64,000 bases of DNA from Shumkonia mesophila (GTDB taxonomy: Bacteria; Pseudomonadota; Alphaproteobacteria; Rhodospirillales; Shumkoniaceae). Below the pieces are notes generated by a model. The model was not told the DNA's origin and made no database searches. It saw only the letters and a program-made list of their open reading frames with translations. The stretch lies in NCBI RefSeq assembly GCF_026163695.1, contig NZ_JAOTID010000001.1:434001-498000 (forward strand). The letters are read 5' to 3'. Position 1 is the stretch's first letter; every line of letters begins with the position of its first letter. Positions 11,837 through 19,816 of the stretch are shown here, in pieces. A program made the position numbers and the translations under genes.

Positions 11837-13191
11837 GCGGCGGCTCCCACGGCGATGGGCACACCGGCCAAGCTGTTGGCGTAGCCGGCCTCGATACGCA
11901 GATCGACGATGGCCCCCGAGAAGGCGCTCGGCACCTCGGCGTGCACCGGCTGCATGTAGGGGCTGCGCCCCAGAAGCTGGCCGGCATGCTTGCCGGGACG
12001 GTCGAAAAGGACCGGCAGCACGCGGCCGACACAGCCGCGGTTGAAATCGAGCTGCTGGGCGTTGAGCAGATCCTGCAGGGCCGCCAGGCGCTCCTCCTTG
12101 ACGGTCTCCGGCACCTGATCCTTCATCGCCGCGGCGGGGGTGCCGGGCCGCGGGCTGTACATGAAGGAATAGGCCTGCGCGAAGCCGACGTCGCGAACCA
12201 ACCCCAGGGTTTCCTCGAAATCGGCCTCGGTCTCGCCCGGGAAGCCGACGATGAAGTCCGACGACAGCCCGAGGTCGGGACGCGCCGCGCGCAGCCGCTC
12301 GACCAGGCGGCGGAAGGCGGCGGCGTCATGGCGGCGGTTCATCGCCGCCAGGATGCGGTCCGAGCCCGATTGCACCGGCAGATGCAGGAAGGGCATCAGC
12401 GCTGGCACCTCGGCGTGCGCCGCGATCAGCTCGTCGGTGACGTCGGCCGGATAGGAGGTGGTGTAGCGGATGCGGTCCAGCCCGGCGATTTCGGCCGCCG
12501 CGCGGATCAGCCGGCCCAGGCCCCATTCGCCGCCGTCGGGCGCCTGGCCGTGGTAGCTGTTGACGTTCTGGCCCAAGAGCGTGATCTCGCGGGCGCCGGC
12601 CGCCACCAGGCGCCGGGCCTCGGCCAGCACCGCCGCCGCCGGGCGCGAGTATTCGGCGCCGCGCGTATAGGGGACGACGCAGAAGGTGCAGAACTTGTCG
12701 CAGCCCTCCTGGACGGTGAGGAAGGCCGCCGCGCCGTCCACCCGGGCGGTTTCCGGCAGGTGGTCGAACTTCGGCTCGGAGGGAAATTCGGTGTCGAGCT
12801 GGGCGCCGCCGGCCCGGCTGGCGCGGGCCACCATCTCGGGCAGGTGGTGATAGGCCTGGGGGCCGAACACCATGTCGACATAAGGCGCGCGGGCCAGGAT
12901 CTCGGCCCCCTCGGCCTGGGCGACGCAGCCGGCGACGGCCAGGATCAGGCGGCCGCGCCCGGCCGGCCTTTCGGCCTTCAGGCGGCGCAGCCGGCCCAGT
13001 TCGGAATAGACCTTCTCGGCCGCCCGCTCGCGGATGTGGCAGGTGTTGAGGATGATCATGTCGGCGTCGTCGGGCGTTTCCGTCGCGATGAAGCCAAGCG
13101 GCGCCAGAACGTCCGCCATGCGGGCGGAATCGTAGACGTTCATCTGGCAGCCGTAGGTCTTGATGTGCAGCTTTTTCGACAAGGAAATCAA
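11833..13191 (-). CDS. miaB: tRNA-2-methylthio-N6-dimethylallyladenosine synthase
   Basis: MiaB is a radical-SAM methylthiotransferase acting on A37 of tRNAs that read UNN codons. The 452-aa protein shows the N-terminal UPF0004 domain with three cysteines (TYGCQMN, NTCHIRE, AGCVAQ), the radical SAM cluster CDKFCTFC (about residue 165) and a C-terminal TRAM domain. The start is TTG at 13191 or a second TTG four codons later; the nearby ATG at 13195 is in another frame. No good Shine-Dalgarno site is visible. It is followed directly by phoH. Confidence 0.93.
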   Translation of the reverse strand: MISLSKKLHIKTYGCQMNVYDSARMADVLAPLGFIATETPDDADMIILNTCHIRERAAEKVYSELGRLRRLKAERPAGRGRLILAVAGCVAQAEGAEILARAPYVDMVFGPQAYHHLPEMVARASRAGGAQLDTEFPSEPKFDHLPETARVDGAAAFLTVQEGCDKFCTFCVVPYTRGAEYSRPAAAVLAEARRLVAAGAREITLLGQNVNSYHGQAPDGGEWGLGRLIRAAAEIAGLDRIRYTTSYPADVTDELIAAHAEVPALMPFLHLPVQSGSDRILAAMNRRHDAAAFRRLVERLRAARPDLGLSSDFIVGFPGETEADFEETLGLVRDVGFAQAYSFMYSPRPGTPAAAMKDQVPETVKEERLAALQDLLNAQQLDFNRGCVGRVLPVLFDRPGKHAGQLLGRSPYMQPVHAEVPSAFSGAIVDLRIEAGYANSLAGVPIAVGAAA

Positions 13192-13306
13192 ACATGTCCC
13201 GGGGCGCTGGCGGCGCCCCCGTCGGTCATTCCCTCCGTAGTGCGTTCCCTCGACGGATCATCCGGCCGGGGGCGGAGCCGTCGGCCGCGGTGGATGCAAT
13301 CGGCCG

Positions 13307-13738
13307 TCACGGCTTCTTGGCGTCGAGCGGCACCCCGTACAGTTCCAGCCGATGGCCGACCAGCCGGAAGCCGTGCTCGGCGGCGATCTTTTCCTTCAGC
13401 GCCTCGATCTCGTCGTTCTGGAATTCGATGACGCGGCCGCTTTGGATGTCGATCAGATGATCGTGGTGCGAATCGGTGATCTCCTCGTAACGGGAACGCC
13501 CGTCACCGAAATCGTGCCGCTCCAGGATGTTGGCTTCCTCGAACAGGCGGACGGTGCGGTAAACCGTGGCGATGCTGATGCGCGGATCGGCCTGGGTCGC
13601 CCGCCGGTAAACCTCCTCGACGTCGGGATGATCCTCGGCGTCCGAGAGAACGCTGGCGATGACCCGGCGCTGGCCGGTCATCTTCATTCCTTTTTCAATG
13701 CACAGTTGTTCGATTCGCGATGGCGCTGCCATATCCAT
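13307..13738 (-). CDS. fur: Fur-family metal-dependent regulator
   Basis: A 143-aa ferric-uptake-type repressor. The N-terminal winged helix (about residues 5-85) contains GQRRVIASVL and ISIATVYRTVRLFEE; the metal region has DSHHDHLID, and the C-terminal CxxC pairs of gamma-proteobacterial Fur are absent, as in many alphaproteobacterial Fur/Mur proteins. In this class the regulator may respond to manganese as well as iron, so the metal cannot be fixed from sequence. Upstream (13765-13785) is an AT-rich stretch that could hold its own operator, but I see no clear palindrome. Confidence 0.88.
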   Translation of the reverse strand: MDMAAPSRIEQLCIEKGMKMTGQRRVIASVLSDAEDHPDVEEVYRRATQADPRISIATVYRTVRLFEEANILERHDFGDGRSRYEEITDSHHDHLIDIQSGRVIEFQNDEIEALKEKIAAEHGFRLVGHRLELYGVPLDAKKP

Positions 13739-13829
13739 TCACCTCGTCGAGGAAAACCAGTTGCGAGACATTATTACATCATGGCGCGGAGTGCCAGCCC
13801 GGACCGCCGGCACTCGGGCCCCGGCCTTT

Positions 13830-14252
13830 TCACGCCTTGCCGCCCTGGCCCTTCCTGGCCTTGGTGCCCAGGCCGATTTCCTTGGCCAGGGTGCTGCGGT
13901 GCTTGGCGTAATTGGGGGCGACCATCGGATAGTCGGCCGGCAAGCCCCATTTCTCGCGGTATTCCTCGGGTGTCATGTTGTAGGCGGTCTTGAGGTGCCG
14001 TTTGAGCATTTTCAGCTTCTTGCCGTTTTCCAGGCAAACGATGTAGTCCGGGAAAACGGAGCGCTTGATCGGCACCGCCGGCTTGGCGGCTTCCGGCACT
14101 TCCGGGACCTCGCCCAGGCTGCTCAAGGTCCTGTAGACATCGCCGATCAGACCCGACAGGTCGCCGACCGGGAGTGTATTGCTGCTGACATGGGCAACAA
14201 CAATCTCGGTGGTCAGCTCAAGCAACTCGTTCAATGAAGGTTTTTCCGACAT
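13830..14252 (-). CDS. mucR: MucR/Ros-family transcriptional regulator
   Basis: A 140-aa zinc-finger regulator of the alphaproteobacterial MucR/Ros group, which in relatives controls exopolysaccharide, motility and cell-cycle genes. Seen: the helical N-terminus with LTTEIVVAHVSSN, the finger region VCLENGKKLKMLKRHLKT followed by YNMTPEEYREKWGLP, and a basic C-terminus. The finger begins with a single Cys in VCLENG and uses HLKT for part of the zinc site. ATG 14252 is chosen; upstream DNA is AT-rich, as expected for a self-regulated MucR gene, and holds a good promoter. Confidence 0.92.
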   Translation of the reverse strand: MSEKPSLNELLELTTEIVVAHVSSNTLPVGDLSGLIGDVYRTLSSLGEVPEVPEAAKPAVPIKRSVFPDYIVCLENGKKLKMLKRHLKTAYNMTPEEYREKWGLPADYPMVAPNYAKHRSTLAKEIGLGTKARKGQGGKA

Positions 14253-14286
14253 TCGAAATTCTTCCGCTGGTGAGGAATATACCGCG

Positions 14287-14315
14287 TATATAAATACTAT
14301 CTCTTCCCCGGGCAA
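14287..14315 (-). promoter_or_regulatory. Probable mucR promoter
   Basis: On the minus strand TTGCCC (14310-14315) and TATATA (14287-14292) are separated by exactly 17 bases, 35 bp upstream of the mucR ATG. The spacer and flanks are AT-rich, the kind of DNA MucR proteins prefer, so autoregulation is plausible. Confidence 0.5.
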
Positions 14316-14345
14316 CACAATCGGACACGAAATACAGCACTCGCC

Positions 14346-14618
14346 ATGAAAAAAGACGATGTTGACTTTCACCTGGACATCACCGGCCAAGTCTGTCCGC
14401 TGACCTTCGTGCGCACCAAGCTGATGATCGAGCGCATGGCGCCCGGCCAAGTCCTGGCGGTGCGCCTCAAGGGGGCGGAACCCTTGAAGAACGTCCCGCG
14501 CTCGGTGGGCGAGCTGGGCCATACGATCCTCTCGCTGGCCCCCGAGACCCCCGGCGGCGGCGACGGCGACGTCCATCTGCTGGTGCTGCGCAAGGAAAAA
14601 GGCGCCAAGGGCGCCTAG
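14346..14618 (+). CDS. TusA/SirA-like sulfurtransferase family protein
   Basis: A 90-aa protein of the TusA fold. The signature Cys-Pro lies in GQVCPLTFVRTKL (about residues 14-26), so the sulfur-carrying cysteine is present. It is divergent from mucR across a 93-bp gap and its 3' end overlaps the end of rimI by four bases (convergent). Family members pass persulfide sulfur for tRNA thiolation or other sulfur transfers; which partner this one serves cannot be told from its neighbours. Confidence 0.85.
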   Translation: MKKDDVDFHLDITGQVCPLTFVRTKLMIERMAPGQVLAVRLKGAEPLKNVPRSVGELGHTILSLAPETPGGGDGDVHLLVLRKEKGAKGA

Positions 14619-15100
14619 CCGGCAAGGTCGAGGCTCAGCACGAGGGCGTCCTCGGCCGCTTCGTCCGGCCGCGCGTAATAGGCCGGCCGGCGCCCGGCCT
14701 CGCGAAAGCCGCGCGAAAGGTAGAGGGCCCGCGCCGCCCGGTTGCCGACGGCGACTTCGAGGAACACCCGGCGGATGCCGGCGCCGCCCAGGCGGGCCAG
14801 CGCGGCGTCGAGCAGACGGCCGCCGACGCCGCCCTGCCGTTGCGCCGGGCGCACGCCGACCGACAGCACCTCGGCCTCGTCGGCGGCCGCCCGGATGAGG
14901 ATGAAGCCGGCCGGCCCGTCCGCCGCCTCGGCGATCAGGGCGAAGGTGCCGGGCGTGCCGAGGAGGGCGCCCAAGGATTGGGCGCTCCAGCCGCCATCTG
15001 CGAAGCATTCGGCCCGCAACCGGGCGAGGAGGGGGGCGTAGGCGGGGCCGGCCTCGACGACCGCAAGGCCGCCCCCCCGGTCCGGCGACGGCGGCGCCAT
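14615..15100 (-). CDS. rimI: Ribosomal-protein-alanine N-acetyltransferase RimI-like
   Basis: A 161-aa GNAT acetyltransferase. Motif A appears as VLSVGVRPAQRQGGVGGRLL (about residues 77-96), followed by ARALYLSRGFREAGRRPAYY typical of RimI. RimI acetylates the N-terminus of ribosomal protein S18, and rimI commonly follows tsaB, as here with a 4-bp gap. ATG 15100 is the natural start. Identity relies on GNAT motifs plus synteny. Confidence 0.87.
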   Translation of the reverse strand: MAPPSPDRGGGLAVVEAGPAYAPLLARLRAECFADGGWSAQSLGALLGTPGTFALIAEAADGPAGFILIRAAADEAEVLSVGVRPAQRQGGVGGRLLDAALARLGGAGIRRVFLEVAVGNRAARALYLSRGFREAGRRPAYYARPDEAAEDALVLSLDLAG

Positions 15101-15104
15101 GGCG

Positions 15105-15794
15105 TCAGCCCCTCAGGCCGCGGCTGTTGGCCGACAGCGTGACGTCGGGCGCCCGCAGGTAGAGCGGCTCGGGCGGCAGCGCCGGCCGGCCGGCCTGGCT
15201 GCGGCCGGCGGCGATGGCGGCGACCCGGGCGGCGTCGGGAAGGCCGGGGGCGGCGCTCACGCGGGCCTCGATGCCGGCCCCGGCCAGCGCCTCGGCGGCG
15301 CGGAGGGCGGCGTCGCCGGCGACGACGACGGGCCCGCCCGCCAGCAGGCCGGCGAGATCGGCGGGCAGCACGGCCCCGGGCTCGGTGAGCGGGACGAGAG
15401 CCGCCGAGAAGACCTGGGCGTAAACGTCGGCCCGCTTGGCGTCGAGCGCGACGAGGACGGCGGCGCCGTCGCGCTCGGATTCGGGCACGTTGGCGGCGAC
15501 GGCCTCGAGCGTTGTGACGCCAAGGCACGGCAGATTTGCCGCCAGCGCCATGGCGCGCGCCGCCGCCAGGCCGATGCGCAGGCCGGTGAAGGCGCCCGGC
15601 CCGACGGTGGCGGCCACCGCGTCGAGGTCGGCGAAGGTGAGCCCGGCCTCGGCCAACGCGGCGACGACCATCGGCATCAGGGCCTCGGACTGGCCGCGTA
15701 CCATCGGCTGCAGGCGCCGCGCGCGGATCGTCCCGTCCGCCCAGACGGCGACCGAACAGGCGGCGGTGGCGGTATCGAGGGCGAGGATCTTCAT
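15105..15794 (-). CDS. tsaB: tRNA threonylcarbamoyladenosine biosynthesis protein TsaB
   Basis: TsaB is the partner that stabilises TsaD in making t6A37 of tRNAs reading ANN codons. The 229-aa protein starts MKILALDTATAACSVAV and contains GPGAFTGLRIGLAAARAMA, the ASKHA-fold signature. ATG 15794 is preferred over one eight codons upstream because family members begin exactly at MKILALDT. It is coupled to rimI. Confidence 0.95.
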   Translation of the reverse strand: MKILALDTATAACSVAVWADGTIRARRLQPMVRGQSEALMPMVVAALAEAGLTFADLDAVAATVGPGAFTGLRIGLAAARAMALAANLPCLGVTTLEAVAANVPESERDGAAVLVALDAKRADVYAQVFSAALVPLTEPGAVLPADLAGLLAGGPVVVAGDAALRAAEALAGAGIEARVSAAPGLPDAARVAAIAAGRSQAGRPALPPEPLYLRAPDVTLSANSRGLRG

Positions 15795-15830
15795 CGGCTT
15801 TGCGTCAGCGGTGGCCAAGGGAACCCCATC

Positions 15831-17195
15831 CTAGAGGATCGCCAGGTGGCGCGTCACCAGGATCACCGCGGCCAGCAGCGCGGTGCCGGCGACGCCGTAG
15901 GGGCCGCTGCAGAACCACGAGATCCGCCAGGCCGACAGGCCGCCGACCCGGCGCATGAAAAGCGTCGTCCCCGAGAACGGCGACACCACCGCGCCCAGAC
16001 CCCACATGGTGACGAGGGTGGCGCAGAAGAGGGCCGGCGGCAAGCCGAGCAGGGTGGGCGGCAGCACGTCGCCGATCACCACCACCGGCACCAGCGGATG
16101 AATGCCGGCCAAGCTGAGCAGCAGCATGGCCGCCAGGACGAGGACGATCAGGCTGTCCGGCGACAGCTGGGCGGCCTCGATGGCCCGGCCGACCAGTTCG
16201 GCCGGCAGGGCGGCGACGACGCCGGCGCCGAACAGGTTGGCGGCCAGGAACAGCAGGATCTCGCCGCGCAGGCCCGGCAGGCCGCCGACCACGCGCCTGG
16301 CCAGGTCGGCCACCGCCGCCGCGGGCGGGGCCCGCCCGGCCGTCAGGCTCACCGTCCAGACGGCGGCGTAGACGGGCACCACCAGCCCCAGCGCCACCGG
16401 AATGGGCATGGCCCAGGCCTCGATCAGGCCGATGACGATGACGAACAGGCTGACCGGAACGGCCGCCATCCGCCAGCGGAAGCGGGGGACCGGCGCCGCC
16501 GGGCCGGGATGCGCGCCGACGCCGTCCGGCCGCCGGTAGAACAGCCGGTCCATGATCCAGCTCAGCGCCGTCAGCATCAGGGCGGCGGCAAAACCGAGGG
16601 GGGCGACGTCCGACCACGCCAGACCCGGCACCACGGAGAGGCCGACGCTCATCGCCACGAAGAAGGGCGTCCAGCACGAGGCGGCGGTGAAGCCCTGGGT
16701 CAGGGCGCGGGTGAACCGATCGCGCAGGTTCTCCGAGGTCGCGCCCTGAAGGACGCCTGCCATCAGCGAGATGCCGGCCAGGTTGAGCACCGAGCCCAGG
16801 GCGTGCGCCACCGTCAGCAGGACCGGGAAACGGCGGCCGGCCGGCTGGCCGAGGGCCAGTTCCTGGGCCGCGCGCAGGCTGGGGCTGGCGTTCGCCGGCA
16901 CCCGCAGCCAGGCGATGGCGGCGAACAGCAGGAAGAACGGCTGGGTGCGGTGGATGGCGGTAACGATGGCCCGTCCCGGCTCGCCGCCGGCCACCGCCGC
17001 CGCCAGCCCGGCGGCGCCCAGCGCGCAGGCGGCGACGATCTCGGCCATCGGCGCGCGGCGCACCTCGAGGAGGACGAACAGCACCAGCAGGGCCATCGGC
17101 ACATAGCCGACGGCGGCGACGCCCAGGAAATGGTCGGCGATCGTCAGCACGAAGACGAAGACGGCAACCCAGGAAGAAAGGGTGAGCGGGGTCAT
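15831..17195 (-). CDS. Unidentified multi-pass membrane permease
   Basis: A 454-aa very hydrophobic protein with roughly 11-12 predicted membrane segments and short loops. Two glycine/proline-rich re-entrant-like stretches stand out: GSVLNLAGISLMAGVL (about residues 134-149) and, in the second half, GIHPLVPVVVIGDVLPP and GAVVSPFSGTTLFM. This two-fold arrangement recalls the ion-transporter superfamily (dicarboxylate, citrate or arsenite permeases), but I cannot place it in a named family. It lies 36 bp upstream of tsaB on the same strand and diverges from the dipeptidase gene. Substrate unknown. Confidence 0.55.
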   Translation of the reverse strand: MTPLTLSSWVAVFVFVLTIADHFLGVAAVGYVPMALLVLFVLLEVRRAPMAEIVAACALGAAGLAAAVAGGEPGRAIVTAIHRTQPFFLLFAAIAWLRVPANASPSLRAAQELALGQPAGRRFPVLLTVAHALGSVLNLAGISLMAGVLQGATSENLRDRFTRALTQGFTAASCWTPFFVAMSVGLSVVPGLAWSDVAPLGFAAALMLTALSWIMDRLFYRRPDGVGAHPGPAAPVPRFRWRMAAVPVSLFVIVIGLIEAWAMPIPVALGLVVPVYAAVWTVSLTAGRAPPAAAVADLARRVVGGLPGLRGEILLFLAANLFGAGVVAALPAELVGRAIEAAQLSPDSLIVLVLAAMLLLSLAGIHPLVPVVVIGDVLPPTLLGLPPALFCATLVTMWGLGAVVSPFSGTTLFMRRVGGLSAWRISWFCSGPYGVAGTALLAAVILVTRHLAIL

Positions 17196-17326
17196 GGAAG
17201 GTCCTGCGCGAGCGGTCGTCCGGCCGGGGCGGGTTCGGTGCCGATCGATGCAATCGGGGCCTACCCTCGTTCCCCTACTCCGTTATACTGCGGCTCCGCA
17301 ACCCCGAAACAGCAGGGAACCCGCCG

Positions 17327-17896
17327 GTGGACACGCATACCGACTGCCAGCTTGTCGAAGTCACGCCACAAACCCACGGCGTGCTTCTCTATCTCGCCTA
17401 CGCCACGCCCGACAACTTCACCGGCCAGCCGGTCTACCGGCGCGCCGCCTGCTATCTGCACGCCGACGCCGAGAAGCGCCTGCGCCGGGCCGCCGAACTG
17501 GCCGCCGCCCTCGGATACCGGCTCAAGGTGTTCGACGGCTTCCGCCCGTCGGAAGCCCAGTGGGTGCTGTGGAACCACACGCCGGACCCCGATTTCCTGG
17601 CCGATCCCCGGCGCGGCTCGCCTCATTCGCGGGGCGTCGCCGTCGACCTTACCCTGGTCGACGAAAGCGGCCGGCCGCTCGACATGGGCACGGCCTTCGA
17701 CGCCTTCACGCCGCTGTCCCATCACGGCGACACCGAAATTTCGCCGGAGGCCCAGCGCAACCGCTTCCTGCTGCTCGGCCTGATGAGCGCCGCCGGCTGG
17801 GCCTTCTACGGCAACGAATGGTGGCACTACCAGCTGCCCGACAGCCGCAACTATCCGGTGCTGTCCGACGAATCCCTGGGCCTGGGAATGATGTAG
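17327..17896 (+). CDS. ddpX: D-alanyl-D-alanine dipeptidase (VanX/DdpX type)
   Basis: A 189-aa zinc dipeptidase that splits D-Ala-D-Ala, releasing D-alanine from peptidoglycan precursors or turnover products. Seen: FDGFRPSEAQ, the metal motif SPHSRGVAVDL (SxHxxGxAxD) and the second metal/catalytic segment GNEWWHYQ (ExxH). GTG 17327 is the start. The length matches DdpX rather than the longer glycopeptide-resistance VanX, and there are no van regulatory or ligase genes nearby, so a wall-recycling role is more likely than resistance. Confidence 0.9.
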   Translation: MDTHTDCQLVEVTPQTHGVLLYLAYATPDNFTGQPVYRRAACYLHADAEKRLRRAAELAAALGYRLKVFDGFRPSEAQWVLWNHTPDPDFLADPRRGSPHSRGVAVDLTLVDESGRPLDMGTAFDAFTPLSHHGDTEISPEAQRNRFLLLGLMSAAGWAFYGNEWWHYQLPDSRNYPVLSDESLGLGMM

Positions 17897-17899
17897 GAG

Positions 17900-18026
17900 G
17901 GATTTCGGGATTTCAGGGACACCATACTTAATTCAGGGGATTTCGGGGACACCATACTTAATTCCACGCCTGAATTAAGTATGGTGTCCCCGAAATCCGC
18001 GAAGTATGGTGTCCCCGAAATCCGAA
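17900..18026. repeat. REP-like palindrome cluster (GGGGACACCATACTTAATT type)
   Basis: Two forward copies (about 17914-17937 and 17936-17964) and two inverted copies (about 17972-17998 and 18001-18023) of a unit reading (GGATTTC)GGGGACACCATACTT. The copies can fold into a long hairpin. The cluster fills the gap between the converging ddpX and rutE-like genes and may end both transcripts. Sequences of this type are associated with REP-associated tyrosine transposases; none is in this window. A related palindrome lies at 47521-47561. Confidence 0.85.
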
Positions 18027-18030
18027 ATCA

Positions 18031-18621
18031 TCAAAGGACGGCGCAGGCGTCCTCGAAGGAGAGGCGGGGCGCCCGCGGCCGAAGATGGCTGCGCTCGCCG
18101 TAGCCGAGATTGCAGAGGAAGTTGGAGCGGACGGTGCCGCCGGCGAAGAAGGCGGCGTCGACCTTGGCGTTGTCGAACCCCGACATCGGCCCGCAGTCGA
18201 GGCCGAGGGCGCGGGCCGCCAGCATGAAATAGGCGCCTTGCAGCGAGCCGTTGCGAAAGGCGGTCTCGGCGATCAGTGCGTCGTTGCCGACGAACCACGA
18301 GCGGGCGTCGTTGTGCGGCGAAAGTTCGGGCAGGCGGTCGTAGAACGCGAGGTCGTGGCCGATGATGGCGGTGGCCGGCGCCACCATGGTCTGCCTGACG
18401 TTGCCGGCCGAGAGGCACGGCCTGAGCCGATCCTTGGCCTCCGGCGACACCACGAAGACCAAGCGCGCCGGGCTGCAGTTGCCGCTGGTCGGCCCGAGGC
18501 GCGCCAGGGTCCAGACCTCGCGCAGCAGGTCCTCGCCGATGGGCCGCTCGACCCAGTGGCGGAGCGTACGGGCCTCGCGGAAGACGAGGTCGAGGGCGGT
18601 GGCGTCGGCACGTGTCGGCAC
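18031..18621 (-). CDS. rutE: RutE/HadB-type nitroreductase family protein
   Basis: A 196-aa flavin reductase, exactly the length of E. coli RutE, the malonic semialdehyde reductase of pyrimidine breakdown. The match is strong along the protein: LGPTSGNCSPARLVFV, FVGNDALIAETAFRNGS, GLDCGPMSGFDNAKVDAAFF and the C-terminus PRLSFEDACAVL. GTG 18621 is preceded by AAGGAG with six bases between, deciding against the longer frame. None of the other rut genes is adjacent, so it may act as a general quinone or nitro reductase here. Confidence 0.85.
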   Translation of the reverse strand: MPTRADATALDLVFREARTLRHWVERPIGEDLLREVWTLARLGPTSGNCSPARLVFVVSPEAKDRLRPCLSAGNVRQTMVAPATAIIGHDLAFYDRLPELSPHNDARSWFVGNDALIAETAFRNGSLQGAYFMLAARALGLDCGPMSGFDNAKVDAAFFAGGTVRSNFLCNLGYGERSHLRPRAPRLSFEDACAVL

Positions 18622-18761
18622 GGCTTGCTCCTTCGGGAAAGACCCATGCGGCCGCGACCCGGTGGGACCGGAGGGCGCGCCGTCGCGGGTACGGCGTTTG
18701 TCTTTCCAACCAAAAATGGTTAGAAACGGAGGTCCGATCAAGCCAGGGAGGCCGGGTCCCC

Positions 18762-19799
18762 ATGGGTTATCGTATCCGTTTCGTCGCGCTTTCGGCCGTG
18801 GCGGCGCTTTGCCTGCCCGTCCTTCCCGGCGCGGCGTCGGCGGCGGAGTCCGCCGTCATCCTGATGTATCACCGCATCGGCGACGACCGCTATCCAACGA
18901 CCAACATCCGGATCGATCAGTTCGAGAGCCATTTGGCCGAACTGAAGGCCGGCGGCTATCACGTGCTGCCGGTTCCCGAGATCGTCGCCGCCATCCGCGA
19001 GGGCAAGCCGCTGCCGGATCGCGCCGTCGGCATCACCATCGACGACGCCTATCGCTCGGTCTTCGAAAACGGCTGGCCGCGCCTCAAGGCGGCCGGCTTT
19101 TCCTTCACGCTGTTCATGGCGACCGATCCGGTAGATCAGGCCTCGGCCGGCGCCAATTCGGAATACATGACCTGGGATCACGTGCGCGAGCTGGTGGCCG
19201 GCGGCGTGACCGTCGGCAACCACACGGCCTCGCACCTGCACATGGCCGACGCCAGCCCCGAGCAGAACCGCCGCGAGATCGAGCGCGCCGCCGCCCGCTT
19301 CCAGGAAAATCTTGGGATGAAGCCGGCGCTGTTCGCCTATCCCTACGGCGAGGCCGGCCTGGCCACCGCCCGCCTGGTCGCCGACATGGGCTTTCCCATC
19401 GCCTTCGGCCAGTTTTCCGGCGCCATCGGCCCCGATCCCGAACTCTATTACCTGCCGCGCTTCGCGCTGAACGAAACCTATGGCGACATCAAGCGTTTCC
19501 GGCAGGTCGCCAGCGCCGTGGCGATGTCGGTCACCGACGTCACCCCGGCCGATCCCCTGGTCGGCGCCATCAATCCGCCGGCCATCGGTTTCACGGTGCG
19601 CCGGCCGACCCAGGGCCTGGAGCGCCTGACCTGCTACATGTCGTCGGAGAAGTCCAACCTGGAACGCCTGGGCGACACCCGCTTCGAGGTCCGCGTCCAG
19701 AAGCCGTTCGCCAAGGGACGCGCGCGCCTCAACTGCACGATGCCGGCCGCCGATGGCCGCTGGTACTGGTATGGACGGCAGTTCTACGTCGGCCGATGA
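18762..19799 (+). CDS. Secreted polysaccharide deacetylase (CE4)
   Basis: A 345-aa protein with a cleavable signal peptide (about residues 1-27, ending ASA-AE). The NodB-type domain follows: VILMYHRIGDD, the catalytic TIDDAYRS (Asp-Asp), the metal motif GNHTASHLHM (HxxxH) and FAYPYGEAG. The C-terminal 90 residues are an added domain with two Cys (LTCYMS, LNCTMP) that may pair in the periplasm. It likely removes acetyl groups from an extracellular glycan or peptidoglycan. The gene diverges from rutE; ATG 18762 places the signal peptide at the very start. Confidence 0.85.
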   Translation: MGYRIRFVALSAVAALCLPVLPGAASAAESAVILMYHRIGDDRYPTTNIRIDQFESHLAELKAGGYHVLPVPEIVAAIREGKPLPDRAVGITIDDAYRSVFENGWPRLKAAGFSFTLFMATDPVDQASAGANSEYMTWDHVRELVAGGVTVGNHTASHLHMADASPEQNRREIERAAARFQENLGMKPALFAYPYGEAGLATARLVADMGFPIAFGQFSGAIGPDPELYYLPRFALNETYGDIKRFRQVASAVAMSVTDVTPADPLVGAINPPAIGFTVRRPTQGLERLTCYMSSEKSNLERLGDTRFEVRVQKPFAKGRARLNCTMPAADGRWYWYGRQFYVGR

Positions 19800-19816
19800 G
19801 GTGACGGCGGACGCCG

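Noticed and set aside
15099-17783. 894-codon plus-strand frame covering tsaB and the permease
   Set aside because: Arg/Gly/His/Gln-rich translation with no domain, spanning several real genes on the other strand.
17327-17896. Glycopeptide resistance gene vanX
   Set aside because: The family fits, but there is no vanH/vanA ligase or regulator, and the length and setting match a chromosomal DdpX used in wall turnover.
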